Shown: positions 1 to 8,109 of the stretch, piece by piece
Layout of the letters: the number at the start of each line of letters is the position of its first letter
How positions within the stretch are numbered: position 1 is the stretch's first letter
Assembly: GCA_049840395.1 (NCBI GenBank)
Contig: JASGLD010000009.1
Coordinates: 1 to 64,000, forward strand
Reading direction: 5' to 3'
DNA length: 64,000 bases
DNA from: CAILZL01 sp049840395
Lineage (GTDB): Bacteria > Pseudomonadota > Gammaproteobacteria > Steroidobacterales > Steroidobacteraceae
Notes under the pieces: generated by a model
Databases searched by the model: none
What the model saw: the letters and a program-made list of their open reading frames with translations, nothing else
What the model was told of the DNA's origin: nothing
Made by a program: the position numbers and the translations under genes

Positions 1-171
1 TAAATATACCGAGATAAATATTTCAGTGATGAAATATTAATGCATAAAATAACTGCGCGGGCAACCCTAAATTTACGGAAGCGGGAGGTTGGTGGCGGAG
101 ACTGGCCGGGTCAGACTGGAACACACCAATCTTGGCTAGCTATGGAGACGCAGCAGTCGGGGGAATATTGG

Positions 172-207
172 AAAAAAAACAGGGCGCTTGAATGCTCAAG
201 CGCCCTG
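172..207 (-). terminator. Rho-independent terminator of the 239-2361 minus-strand operon
   Basis: On the minus strand a perfect 12-bp stem (arms 180-191 and 196-207, 4-nt loop) is followed by eight U residues (A-run 172-179 on the plus strand). It lies about 30 nt past the stop codon of the gene at 239-982. The rest of 1-238 holds no convincing gene; its first 55 bases are AT-rich. Confidence 0.9.
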
Positions 208-238
208 ATTACTTCGACCTGATTGGTGCAGCGATTGC

Positions 239-982
239 TTATTCGGCAACCGGTGACTTCAGTGTGATGTTCAATCGCTGTAAGCAGAGGTCTTCTTGAA
301 TCTTGGTGCCGGCGGGCAGTTTCTTGAACTTCACTACCGCGTCCCAGTTCTTCGAGAAGGTGTTCTTGTCCTTGAAGGTAATGCGATCTTCCAAGGTGTT
401 ACCGCCGTCCTTAAGCGTAAAGCGCTCCACTGTTTCCAGCTCATCGCTATGCGGCATGCCGGCTGCATCCAGCAGTGTGATGTCGTTGAACATCTTGCCG
501 GTGACCACCAGGGTTTCGCCTTCCCACTTGCCGATCGAGGTGCCGTAGTAGGTCGGCCCCGGAATGTCGCCAAAGTCCTTCTTGATATCCACAAAGCGCA
601 TGGTGCGATTGAAGGTATAGCCGAACATCAGGCGCGTATCGTTCTGTTGAATTTCGAACGGCTGGATGTCGGCAGGTTGTGAACCGTCATAGATGTTGCG
701 TGGCGCGCCCAACGGCTTGCAGCCCTGCAGCGTCGGATCGTATTCATTGGCCTTGCCGGCTTTGAACAAGGCTACGCGACGGTCATAGGTCTTTTTAGCT
801 TCGGATGTTAGCGGCGGTGCTTTGCCATCCGCTGCTTTCAGTTGTGTCACGGGATCGACGATCTGCCACACGCCATTGAAGTTCGGAGTTTTGCTAGCTG
901 CACTGCAAACAGCGCTGACAGCCAGCGACAGGCTCAAGGCGGTCAAAGCGACGGCAGCACGAGTGATTTTACGTTGATGCAT
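239..982 (-). CDS. Secreted protein, W-E-G-D-T-L-V family (function unknown)
   Basis: 247 aa with a signal peptide over about residues 1-28 (basic start, hydrophobic stretch, Ala-rich cleavage region). The mature part starts with NFNGVWQ and has the signature KWEGETLVV at residues 152-160, preceded by YYGTSIG. A Cys at residue 88 in a C-x-P-x-G context and one near the C terminus (EDLCLQRL) recur in the other family members in this window and may form a disulfide. The protein is exported, so it should act in the periplasm or at the surface; its biochemical role is unknown. It is the last gene of a minus-strand operon behind another family member and a DUF6152 gene, and has no Gly-rich insert. 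I recognise the family as common in Acidobacteria and Steroidobacter-like genomes but know no function or established name; the label is mine. Confidence 0.85.
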   Translation of the reverse strand: MHQRKITRAAVALTALSLSLAVSAVCSAASKTPNFNGVWQIVDPVTQLKAADGKAPPLTSEAKKTYDRRVALFKAGKANEYDPTLQGCKPLGAPRNIYDGSQPADIQPFEIQQNDTRLMFGYTFNRTMRFVDIKKDFGDIPGPTYYGTSIGKWEGETLVVTGKMFNDITLLDAAGMPHSDELETVERFTLKDGGNTLEDRITFKDKNTFSKNWDAVVKFKKLPAGTKIQEDLCLQRLNITLKSPVAE

Positions 983-1013
983 TCTATGTATTCCTGATTA
1001 GAGAGGCCGTGAT

Positions 1014-1910
1014 TTACAGATAGCCTTCGCCAAATGCTTCACCGAAGTCTTCGCAAATGTCCTCAACCCAGTCGAGGTCGGGACGCCAGGCCATGAGCGA
1101 GGTCGTCGCCGCGCCGCCATTTGTTGTACTCACATTTTCCAGAGTACGACCACCGTCGGTCTTGCGGATGCGTTCCACCAGGGTCTGTCCTTCCTGGCCT
1201 TTGATGTTGATGGTTTCCACCACCAGCGTATCGCCATCCCAGGTGGCAATGGAGTCGCCGCCATAGGTGGGCTTGCCGTCTTTAACGTGCTGGCCGTTGA
1301 TGTAGATACGGCGGGTACGATGATTTTCTTCCTGAATGATGGTGACGCGATCTTCAGTCATGAAGATGTGAGTGGGGTAACCGCCACCGAAACCGGAGTT
1401 GAAAGAAGGTACGCAGATAGCGCCAGGTTTGCCGCTACCCAGGCCGCCGGGGCCACCTGCAGCTGCTGCGCCGCCGCCTGCGCCCATGCCGCCACCTTGG
1501 CCACCACCTGCCGGTGCGCCACCAGGAGCGCCGCCTGCACCCATACCGCCACCAGGGCCGCCGCCCGGACCAGCGCCGCCAGCAGCACCTGGCGCGTTAC
1601 CGCCACCCATGCCGCCGGCCGGAGCGCCGCCACCGGCACCACCGCCTGCCGCTGCCGTGGTGGCGCGCGAGTAGACACCGCTGAAATCGTGTGGACCGGT
1701 CTTCGGATACACACCGGGTGGTGTGGTCTTGCGTTCGTAATCCTTGAATTTGGCATCGCCGGTTACTTCGGCGCGGAACTGGACCGGTGCGGTTTCCTTT
1801 TCAGCCTGAGTAGGTCTAGAAACCTGCGCCAGCGCCAAGCTGGCTACGCCGGCCAGGCTCAGGCCTAAGGCCAGCTTCACGGCTACGATGGTTTTCTGAT
1901 TGAGATGCAT
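1014..1910 (-). CDS. Secreted W-E-G-D-T-L-V family protein with long Gly-rich insert
   Basis: 298 aa from the ATG at 1910, chosen because a GGGGGAGA ribosome site precedes it; an upstream in-frame start at 1937 lacks one. The signal peptide ends near ASLALAQ. The family core is in the C-terminal half: RRIYINGQHVKDGKPTYGGD, then ATWDGDTLVVETINIKG and RTLENVSTTN. Between the N-terminal DFSGVYSR motif and the core lies a block of roughly 80 residues made almost only of Gly, Ala, Pro and Met, with repeated G-G-G-M-G-A-G-G. The two conserved cysteines (GAICVPSF and VEDICEDF) are kept. It lies 31 nt upstream of the 239-982 gene and behind the DUF6152 gene at 1987. The insert is a low-complexity linker of unknown role; the protein has no assigned function. 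Confidence 0.85.
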   Translation of the reverse strand: MHLNQKTIVAVKLALGLSLAGVASLALAQVSRPTQAEKETAPVQFRAEVTGDAKFKDYERKTTPPGVYPKTGPHDFSGVYSRATTAAAGGGAGGGAPAGGMGGGNAPGAAGGAGPGGGPGGGMGAGGAPGGAPAGGGQGGGMGAGGGAAAAGGPGGLGSGKPGAICVPSFNSGFGGGYPTHIFMTEDRVTIIQEENHRTRRIYINGQHVKDGKPTYGGDSIATWDGDTLVVETINIKGQEGQTLVERIRKTDGGRTLENVSTTNGGAATTSLMAWRPDLDWVEDICEDFGEAFGEGYL

Positions 1911-1986
1911 AGCTGTCTCCCCCTGGAACGGCCGCACTACTGCGGTTTCGACAGGTCGTGTGATAGAAAAACTGAGCGGATTTGAA

Positions 1987-2361
1987 TTAGATGGTGCCGA
2001 AAGCGAGCACTTTACCGTCTTCGAAGGTGACGCTGAGCAGTTCGCCGCCGTTCGAGCCGTCGCGATTTGGGGCGATCAGCGCCTTTACTTTCTGACCTTT
2101 CTGCAGCGAGTTGCTCTTCCAGCCATTACGCACCATCACTGAAGTGGAGCCGCCTTCGAGTGTCCACTTGTCATTACCGCCCTTACCATTCGGCACTTGC
2201 AGGAAGATCCAGCTGTGTGGATTGACCCATTTGAATTGCTCAACAGTGCCGGCGACGATCAATGGATTGCTGCGATCAAAAGCGGCCGGCGAGTGGTGGC
2301 CGAAAGTGGCGCCGGTGCAAAGCAGGGCTGCTACGCCTGCGGCAAGTAGTGAACGTTTCAT
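1987..2361 (-). CDS. DUF6152 family secreted protein
   Basis: 124 aa from the ATG at 2361, preceded by a GAGGAA ribosome site; the open frame runs further upstream without signal-like sequence. The signal peptide covers about residues 1-20 and the mature protein starts at the family hallmark GHHSPAAFD. The second hallmark, VNPHSWIFLQVP, follows about 35 residues later after the segment VAGTVEQFKW. DUF6152 proteins are small exported proteins of unknown role. This is the first gene of the minus-strand operon, upstream of two W-E-G-D-T-L-V family genes, the same partnership seen at 6831, 25113 and 27262. Confidence 0.9.
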   Translation of the reverse strand: MKRSLLAAGVAALLCTGATFGHHSPAAFDRSNPLIVAGTVEQFKWVNPHSWIFLQVPNGKGGNDKWTLEGGSTSVMVRNGWKSNSLQKGQKVKALIAPNRDGSNGGELLSVTFEDGKVLAFGTI

Positions 2362-2710
2362 TGAGAATTCCTCGCGAGAGTCGAATTTGAAGCATTTCAA
2401 GGGGAAGCAGTATTGGCAAGAAGCAGTACCGCCAGATGCGCCAATGATACCTATATTCCCCAATACGGGATATATGCGCCCCTTGCTGAAACAGCCATGC
2501 GCCTACAGAAAACGCGGCAAATTGCTCTATTCCCTCACTGCTCAATCGTTATGATTCGTTAATCTGACAACTCGGCCACGGCACCGATTGAACCAATGTG
2601 TAGCGTGGTTGCCAGTGTTTAACCTGCGGTTGCTGGCTCGAGCAGACACGCGAATGGTCGAGATGGTTTGGTAAATTTAAACTTTGGGTCGTAATTTCAA
2701 GGCGATTGTC
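2362..2710. other. Divergent intergenic region
   Basis: About 350 bases between divergently transcribed DUF6152 and dsbC-like genes; both promoters should be here. The only structure I see is an imperfect dyad at about 2452-2473 (TATATTCCC and GGGATATA around a six-base centre). No gene is convincing here. Confidence 0.5.
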
Positions 2711-3460
2711 GTGAACAAAATCATGGTCGGAATGCTGGCTGGATTGCTGGCGTTGGGTTTAACCGCTTCAAGCGGCGCGCAGGATTCGTCCGATGCCACT
2801 GCGCGCATTCAAAAAACGCTGCAGGCGCGCTTTCCCAAATTAACCATTGAGAAAATCCAACCCTCACAGTGGCCCTGGCTGTACGAAGTCGTCACCGATG
2901 ATGAATTGTTTTACACCGACACCACCGGCGATTACGTGTTCTACGGCAAGGTGCTGGATACCAAGACTCGCGAAGATCTCACCGCCAAGCGTTGGAACGA
3001 TATGTTGAAGGTCGATTTCAACTCGCTACCGTTGAATCTGGCGCTCAAGTCGGTGAAAGGCACCGGCAGTCGCAAATTGGTGGTGTTTGCCGATCCACAC
3101 TGTCCTTATTGCGTGCGTTTCGAAAAAACCTTGCAGGAGGTGACCAATGTGACGGTGTACACCTTCCTGTATCCACTCGAGAGCATTCATCCGGGCGCTA
3201 CGGAAAAAGCCAAGCAGATCTGGTGCACGCCCGATCGTCAGGCGGCTTGGTCGGCATGGATGAACAATAAAAAAGAACCCACTGCAGCGGCCACCAGTTG
3301 CAAGACCGATCAATTGAATACCTTGATCAAGTTGGGTGAGCAAATGAAAGTCACCGGCACGCCCACGCTGATTTTTGAAGACGGCCATCGTATCCCGGGC
3401 TCGATTGCCAAGGATCAGCTCGAAGAAGAATTCAGCAGCGTTGCCAAGACCAAGAGCTAA
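2711..3460 (+). CDS. dsbC: DsbC/DsbG-type periplasmic thiol:disulfide isomerase
   Basis: About 249 aa from a GTG at 2711, which has an AAGG ribosome site 9 nt upstream; ATG 2723 is a possible alternative and the TTG at 2684 is unlikely. A signal peptide (MVGMLAGLLALGLTASSGAQ) leads to an N-terminal dimerisation region of about 80 residues, then a thioredoxin fold with the redox motif HCPYC inside FADPHCPYCVRF, and the cis-Pro region TGTPTLIFEDG. A second Cys pair (IWCTPD and TSCKTD) matches the structural disulfide of DsbC. Such proteins shuffle wrong disulfides in the periplasm and are kept reduced by DsbD. The many exported two-Cys proteins in this window are possible clients (inference). 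Confidence 0.88.
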   Translation: MNKIMVGMLAGLLALGLTASSGAQDSSDATARIQKTLQARFPKLTIEKIQPSQWPWLYEVVTDDELFYTDTTGDYVFYGKVLDTKTREDLTAKRWNDMLKVDFNSLPLNLALKSVKGTGSRKLVVFADPHCPYCVRFEKTLQEVTNVTVYTFLYPLESIHPGATEKAKQIWCTPDRQAAWSAWMNNKKEPTAAATSCKTDQLNTLIKLGEQMKVTGTPTLIFEDGHRIPGSIAKDQLEEEFSSVAKTKS

Positions 3461-3571
3461 GCAAGGCCTTGAGGAACAAGCTGAGCGACAGATGGGTCGC
3501 TTGGCTTGCGAACGTTTTTCAATTCAGCATTCACGCTGAAGGGTGTTTCAGCAAGATCTGCTGAAATGCAG

Positions 3572-5275
3572 TTACTCCGCCAACTTACGATGTACCAGGC
3601 TGCTGCGATACCACACCGGACGCTCTGCGATGTTGGCTAGTTGTACTACGGTGGCAGCATTCAACGTGGCCAATTCGCGGGTCGCAGCGATATCCAGCGG
3701 CATGTTGCGTTGATCGTCGGAGGGTTGATCGATATGCGCTTGCAGCCACTCACGGCGGGTGCCGCGTACATCGCTGCGTCCGTCGCGTGCACGCAGGCCG
3801 CCATGCAATGACAGCACCGGAATGCTGGCGCGGATCAATGGCGTCAATGTGTCGCTGAGTAATGAAAACGGCGGTTCATCGGCGCGCGCAACGCGCAGGT
3901 TCTGCTGTTGCGCGGCATTGACCAACAACGTGCCGATGCTGGATTGATCGACGCCCACGGCGATCACATCGGAGGTGCGAGTCACGGGTAGCGGCATGTC
4001 CAAGGCAATGCCCGCCACAATGTTACGTGCCGTGACCGGGCCGTCACTCAGTAGGTATTGCAGGCCTTGCGCGCCTTTTTCTCCGGCTGTGACCGCCGCA
4101 AACAAAATCGAACGCTTCGGTCGCACCGGTAGCGCTGCAATGCCGCGCGCCATATCCATCAACATGGCCACACCCACGGCATTGCGTTGCAGGCCGTTGT
4201 AAATATTGTCGCCATTGACTGCTGCGCCACGGCCCAATTGATCCAGATTCGCGACCACCAACACATATTCGTTCTGCAACCGAGGGTCGCTGCCACGAAT
4301 CACGCCCAGTACATTGTTGCTTTCGATACGGCGCAGGCCTGTGGTAGCGGAAAGATTTACCATGCCGGGTAGCGCAGAACTTTGTGAGTCGCTTTTTGCC
4401 GCTTGAATGATTTGATCGAGTGGCCGATTACTTGGAAACAATTGAGCGGCGGCATCCAGATTAAAGCGAAACTTCAGTTTGAGTTCCGGAAAGCGTTCGG
4501 CTGGTTGATCCTCGTCGCTGACACGACGTAGCTCCGACACCCAGCTCATGGCGGTGGCGCGTTCCCAATGACTGGGCGCATCGTCGTCTTTGCGATCGCG
4601 AGTGTCGACTTCGATAACTCCCAATGCGCCTTGTTTAACCAGATTGGCGTACTTGGTTTCACGCCAACCATAGTAGTTACGCGCATCGGTATTGAAGCGT
4701 TCCGGTGCGCCATTGAGGATGATGGCGATACGTCCCTGCAATTCCAGATCGGTGAAGTCGTTGTATTTCAACTCGGGTGCGTCGATGCCATAGCCTGCAA
4801 ACACCAACGGTGCGCTCAATGAAGCGCTGGCATTGAAGAAGTTGGCAGAAGGCAAGTAATCCTTGCTGAACTCGAAATTGATGGTGGCGCCATCGCGTCG
4901 CAGCGAAGCCGAAGAGCCGGGCAATACCACCGTGGCTTCGATGAGCGGCACAGGTTGCAGATAGCCGAGTTCGCTTTTGCTATCGCCCTTGTTATCGATG
5001 ATGGGCAGCAGGCCTGATTGACGGAACTGAGCGGCCACATAGGCTGCTGCCAGTTCATAGCCACGGGAACCGGTGGCGCGCCCTTCCAACAGATCGCTGC
5101 TCAAGAACTCGGCATGCGCGCGGATGGCTTGTGCGCTGAGCGCCGGTACGCTTTCCAATGGCTGTGCCTGCACGTCACGCAGATAGGGGCTCAGATACAG
5201 GCCCAGGGCAACGCCTGCCCGGATGGTCCTGGCAGCGGCTGATCTCAAAGAGGTTGGTGAGGTAATCAAACTCAT
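3572..5275 (-). CDS. M28 peptidase-like protein with lost metal ligands (probable pseudoenzyme)
   Basis: 567 aa with a signal-like N terminus ending near VQAQ. The domain order is that of secreted M28 aminopeptidases: an N-terminal part with DLLEGRATGSRGYE, a PA-like insert at about residues 130-250, and a C-terminal M28 fold. The fold is clear (NEYVLVVANLDQLGRG, NGDNIYNGLQRNAVGVAMLM, PKRSILFAAVTAGEKG, IALDMP, HIDQPSDD). The usual zinc and catalytic residues are mostly replaced: HxDH is N343-L-D-Q346, the bridging Asp of DDNASG is R364, the catalytic Glu of the EE pair is G398, and the last His of YHxPSD is D516. E399 and D426 remain. The frame is intact, so it is probably a non-catalytic relative with a binding or structural role (inference). 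Confidence 0.82.
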   Translation of the reverse strand: MSLITSPTSLRSAAARTIRAGVALGLYLSPYLRDVQAQPLESVPALSAQAIRAHAEFLSSDLLEGRATGSRGYELAAAYVAAQFRQSGLLPIIDNKGDSKSELGYLQPVPLIEATVVLPGSSASLRRDGATINFEFSKDYLPSANFFNASASLSAPLVFAGYGIDAPELKYNDFTDLELQGRIAIILNGAPERFNTDARNYYGWRETKYANLVKQGALGVIEVDTRDRKDDDAPSHWERATAMSWVSELRRVSDEDQPAERFPELKLKFRFNLDAAAQLFPSNRPLDQIIQAAKSDSQSSALPGMVNLSATTGLRRIESNNVLGVIRGSDPRLQNEYVLVVANLDQLGRGAAVNGDNIYNGLQRNAVGVAMLMDMARGIAALPVRPKRSILFAAVTAGEKGAQGLQYLLSDGPVTARNIVAGIALDMPLPVTRTSDVIAVGVDQSSIGTLLVNAAQQQNLRVARADEPPFSLLSDTLTPLIRASIPVLSLHGGLRARDGRSDVRGTRREWLQAHIDQPSDDQRNMPLDIAATRELATLNAATVVQLANIAERPVWYRSSLVHRKLAE

Positions 5276-5424
5276 CGGTACAAACGGCGGATATTATTTG
5301 CCAATGCTAACAGTCTGTCGCATTCCTGTGTTCTTCGCAGTCTGCCGCAGCAAACCGACGCTGGACCCGCGGCTGGGCACTAAGGTAGCGTTGTGCTCCG
5401 AGATCATGACCCGCTGGAGAGCCG

Positions 5425-5964
5425 ATGCGGATATCCCCTCAACTATCGGCCTGCGCCGCCGCCGTCACACTGCTCAGCCTGTTGGTGGGTTGCGGCACCG
5501 TGGCGTATACCCAGGAAGCGTCATCGGACGATCAATCGGACAGCGCAGCGGCTCAGCCTGCTGAAACCATGCCTTTACCGATCAATCTCGGTGAGGAGAT
5601 CGCACTGCGTGCCATATCGCTGGTGGGCAAGCCCTATCGTTACGGCGGCGCCGACCTGCAAGGCTTTGACTGTAGCGGCATGGTGTACTTCATCCATCAA
5701 GCCCTGGGCATTGAGGTGCCGCGCACCGCAGCCGATCAACAACGTGCCGCAGTGAGCGTGAACAAAGTTGCCTTGTTGCCCGGCGATCTGTTGTTCTTCA
5801 GGACGACCAGCGCCAAGCGCATTTCTCATGTCGGTATTTATGTGGGTGATAATCGCTTCGTGCACGCGCCGCAATCCGGCAAGCTGATTGAATTGCGTAC
5901 GCTGGATGATGCTTACTACGGTAAGCGTCTCGCCGGTACCGGTCGTTTTTATCCCACCTCGTGA
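5425..5964 (+). CDS. NlpC/P60 family lipoprotein endopeptidase
   Basis: 179 aa with a lipoprotein signal: hydrophobic stretch then L-V-G-C with Cys about residue 23, so the mature protein is lipid-anchored. After an acidic, Ala/Gln-rich linker comes a C40 peptidase domain: GKPYRYGGADLQGFDCSGMV with the catalytic Cys in DCSG, the catalytic His in ISHVGIYVGDN, and the third polar residue in RFVHAPQSG. Family members cut D-Glu to diamino acid bonds in peptidoglycan stem peptides. It stands alone between two genes of other function. The length is typical for the small Spr/NlpC type. Confidence 0.9.
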   Translation: MRISPQLSACAAAVTLLSLLVGCGTVAYTQEASSDDQSDSAAAQPAETMPLPINLGEEIALRAISLVGKPYRYGGADLQGFDCSGMVYFIHQALGIEVPRTAADQQRAAVSVNKVALLPGDLLFFRTTSAKRISHVGIYVGDNRFVHAPQSGKLIELRTLDDAYYGKRLAGTGRFYPTS

Positions 5965-6097
5965 CTGCGCCTTGATAATAGTTTGCAGTGCCGGCCGGTG
6001 TTGTCTGTTGCAATCGACGCTGTTGCTGCAACCGGCATTGCCGTCGCGAGCAGCTTCAAGTTAGTTGATTAATACATCCTTATCAGGTGGAGGCTAT

Positions 6098-6658
6098 ATG
6101 TTCCGCTCATGCATTGTTGGATTGGTTGCGTTGCTGGGTGCCGCTGCTGTGCAGGCCGCACCCGAGTCTTACACCATTCAGCCCGGGCATACCTATCCCA
6201 GTTTTGAGGCGCCGCATATGGGCATCTCGTTGTGGCGCGGCAAGTTCAATCGCACCGAAGGCAAGGTGACATTGGACCGGGCAGCCAAGACCGGCACAGT
6301 GAACATCATCGTCGATATCACCAGTATCGATTTCGGGCACGACAAGATGAATGAGCGTGCTTTAAGCGATATGTATTTCAGCGCCGATAAGTTTCCCAAG
6401 GCCACTTATACCGGCAAGATCAATTTTACCGGCGACACGCCCAGCAGCGTCGATGGTCAATTGACGCTGCTGGGTGTGACTAAGCCGTTGAAGCTCAAGA
6501 TCAACACTTTCAAATGCATCAATCGTAATGGCGGCGAAATGTGCGGCGCCGATGCTGAGGCGGATTTCGATCGTGGCATCTTTGGCATGACGCGCGATAC
6601 CGAAGATGGCGGCGGCGCCACCAAGTTGCGTATTCAGGTGGAAGCACGCAAGGATTGA
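6098..6658 (+). CDS. Secreted YceI family protein
   Basis: 186 aa from the ATG at 6098, preceded by an excellent AGGTGGAGG ribosome site; the frame extends to a TTG at 6065 without function. The signal peptide ends at AAVQA-APES. The YceI lipocalin-like barrel is recognisable from YTIQPGHTYPSFEAPHMG, the FPKATYTG strand and the GQLTLLGVTKPLKL motif. Known YceI proteins bind polyprenoid or fatty amide ligands in the periplasm. Two Cys residues (FKCINRNGGEMCG) may form a disulfide. A second, lipoprotein-type YceI gene lies at 47261. Confidence 0.9.
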   Translation: MFRSCIVGLVALLGAAAVQAAPESYTIQPGHTYPSFEAPHMGISLWRGKFNRTEGKVTLDRAAKTGTVNIIVDITSIDFGHDKMNERALSDMYFSADKFPKATYTGKINFTGDTPSSVDGQLTLLGVTKPLKLKINTFKCINRNGGEMCGADAEADFDRGIFGMTRDTEDGGGATKLRIQVEARKD

Positions 6659-6786
6659 TTTGCTGCTGGTCTAAGGATGCGCGCCAATCGCCTGCGTAGG
6701 GCGCGCTTCATCGTGTTGCTTCCAAGGGCGTTCATGTATGTGAAGTATTTCCCTTCGTGGAAAGCATGAGCTAAATTGCGCTCGCG

Positions 6787-6830
6787 ATGCACAGCTGTGC
6801 ATTTAAGATAAAACTGTCAGGGGGCTGACA
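6787..6830 (+). promoter_or_regulatory. 16-bp palindrome and start-site hairpin before gene 6831
   Basis: Positions 6787-6802 form a perfect 16-bp palindrome (ATGCACAG followed by its complement). Directly before the ATG at 6831, bases 6815-6820 and 6825-6830 form a 6-bp hairpin (TGTCAG/CTGACA) whose GGGG loop carries the ribosome-binding purines. The first could be an operator; the second could limit translation initiation. Both roles are inferences. Confidence 0.45.
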
Positions 6831-7610
6831 ATGCAATGGCCAAAACTCATCCATGTCCAAATCAAGCTGGGCTTGCCAGCCGTCCTGTGTCTGTTGGCGA
6901 TAGGCACTCATTCCTCAAGCGCGATTGCCGCCTCAGGTAATGCCACGGGTGGTACCTGGTCAACCATCGCCAAGTTGCCGGACTGGTCGGGCACCTGGGC
7001 GATGATCGTTAAAGACCACGAGTTCTTTAGCAAAGAAACGCGTGCTAATGACGGTGGCCTGGTGCCGTTCACGCCCAAGTATCAAGCACTGCGTGCCAAT
7101 ATGCGCAGCAGCAACCAACCGGAAAATCTGGCGCAATGCTTACCAGCGGGTGTGCCGGGCGTCATGCTGCATCGTATTGCGCTGGAATGGCTGTTCACTC
7201 CCGGTCGCGTGACTATGCTGACCGAGAACGGTGAGATTCGTCGCATCTACACCGATGGTCGCAAGCATCGCGATCTTGGCGAGCTTGAATACAGTTTTCA
7301 GGGAGACTCAATCGGTCACTGGGAAGGTGACACGTTGGTGGTGGAGACCATTGGTTTCCCGATGGGGGCGCTGTTGAAAAATGGGTGGCTGCATCCGACT
7401 ATCAATACGCGCTACGTCGAGCGCATGCGCTTGATCGACAAAACTCATATTCAGATCGACAGCGAAATTTCCGATCCGGAAATCTATACCAAGCCATACA
7501 AGTCGACGCGCACCTTGGAACGTATTCATTACGAGTTGCCGGATCCGCAGTGTGCACAGACCAGTCGCGATGTCAGCGAAGGCGCGACACCTGCGCCGCC
7601 ATCTGAATGA
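6831..7610 (+). CDS. Secreted W-E-G-D-T-L-V family protein
   Basis: 259 aa with a signal peptide over about residues 1-34 (ending near SSAIAAS). The N-terminal family motif is KLPDWSGTWAMI; then comes a Cys in LAQCLPAGVPGVM, the pair EIRRIYTDGRKH and SIGHWEGDTLVVETIGF, an R-Y-V-E-R-M-R-L-I-D segment and the C-terminal Cys in PDPQCAQT. No Gly-rich insert is present. The gene is followed after 7 nt by a DUF6152 gene, so the pair is surely co-transcribed. Function unknown; the location is periplasmic or extracellular. Confidence 0.87.
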   Translation: MQWPKLIHVQIKLGLPAVLCLLAIGTHSSSAIAASGNATGGTWSTIAKLPDWSGTWAMIVKDHEFFSKETRANDGGLVPFTPKYQALRANMRSSNQPENLAQCLPAGVPGVMLHRIALEWLFTPGRVTMLTENGEIRRIYTDGRKHRDLGELEYSFQGDSIGHWEGDTLVVETIGFPMGALLKNGWLHPTINTRYVERMRLIDKTHIQIDSEISDPEIYTKPYKSTRTLERIHYELPDPQCAQTSRDVSEGATPAPPSE

Positions 7611-7617
7611 GGTCATC

Positions 7618-8070
7618 ATGAAATTTTCTATTTGCAAATTACTAGCGGCTACGGCTTTAGTCATCCCATGCGGTCTGATTGGTACGTTGCAAAATCCGGC
7701 TGAGGCGCATCACTCCGCATCCATGTTCGATTTCAGCAAGTGCACTACGTTGACCGGCACCGTGCGTAAGCTGGATTGGGTGTATCCGCATTCCTGGTTA
7801 TGGGTGGTGGTGCCGAATAGCAGCGGTGCTGAAGATGTTTGGGGTTTTGAATTCATGTCGCCAGTGCAGGCGATGGGGTTGGATGCTCGTTGGAAGCGCG
7901 ATGCGGTAAAGAAGGGCGACAAGGTCACGGTGAAGTTTGCCGTGCATCGCGAAGGTAAATTGCTGGGCGCTATGTCCGGTGTGACTTTGCCGGATGGCTA
8001 TGTGTTGCCGGGTTCGCCGGGCCTATGCGGTGCGCCGCCCACCGGCGGTCCCGACATACCTAAGCCTTGA
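7618..8070 (+). CDS. DUF6152 family secreted protein
   Basis: 150 aa from the ATG at 7618 with a GAGG ribosome site inside the end of the previous gene. The signal peptide (about residues 1-28) leads to the hallmark AHHSASMFDFSK, then GTVRKLDWVYPHSWLWVVVP and KKGDKVTVKF. The C terminus is Pro/Gly-rich (GAPPTGGPDIPKP). Second gene of a two-gene operon with the W-E-G-D-T-L-V protein at 6831. Confidence 0.9.
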   Translation: MKFSICKLLAATALVIPCGLIGTLQNPAEAHHSASMFDFSKCTTLTGTVRKLDWVYPHSWLWVVVPNSSGAEDVWGFEFMSPVQAMGLDARWKRDAVKKGDKVTVKFAVHREGKLLGAMSGVTLPDGYVLPGSPGLCGAPPTGGPDIPKP

Positions 8071-8109
8071 GTTACATGCGGCGGTAAGCAACCGCAGTCG
8101 GGAGCTGGG

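Noticed and set aside
40..222. 60-codon plus-strand frame at the left edge
   Set aside because: It runs through the terminator hairpin of the opposite operon, has no ribosome site and no family-like sequence.
1399..1674. Pro-rich plus-strand frame opposite the Gly-rich block of gene 1014
   Set aside because: A Pro/Ala run is what the complement of Gly/Ala codons gives; not a separate gene.
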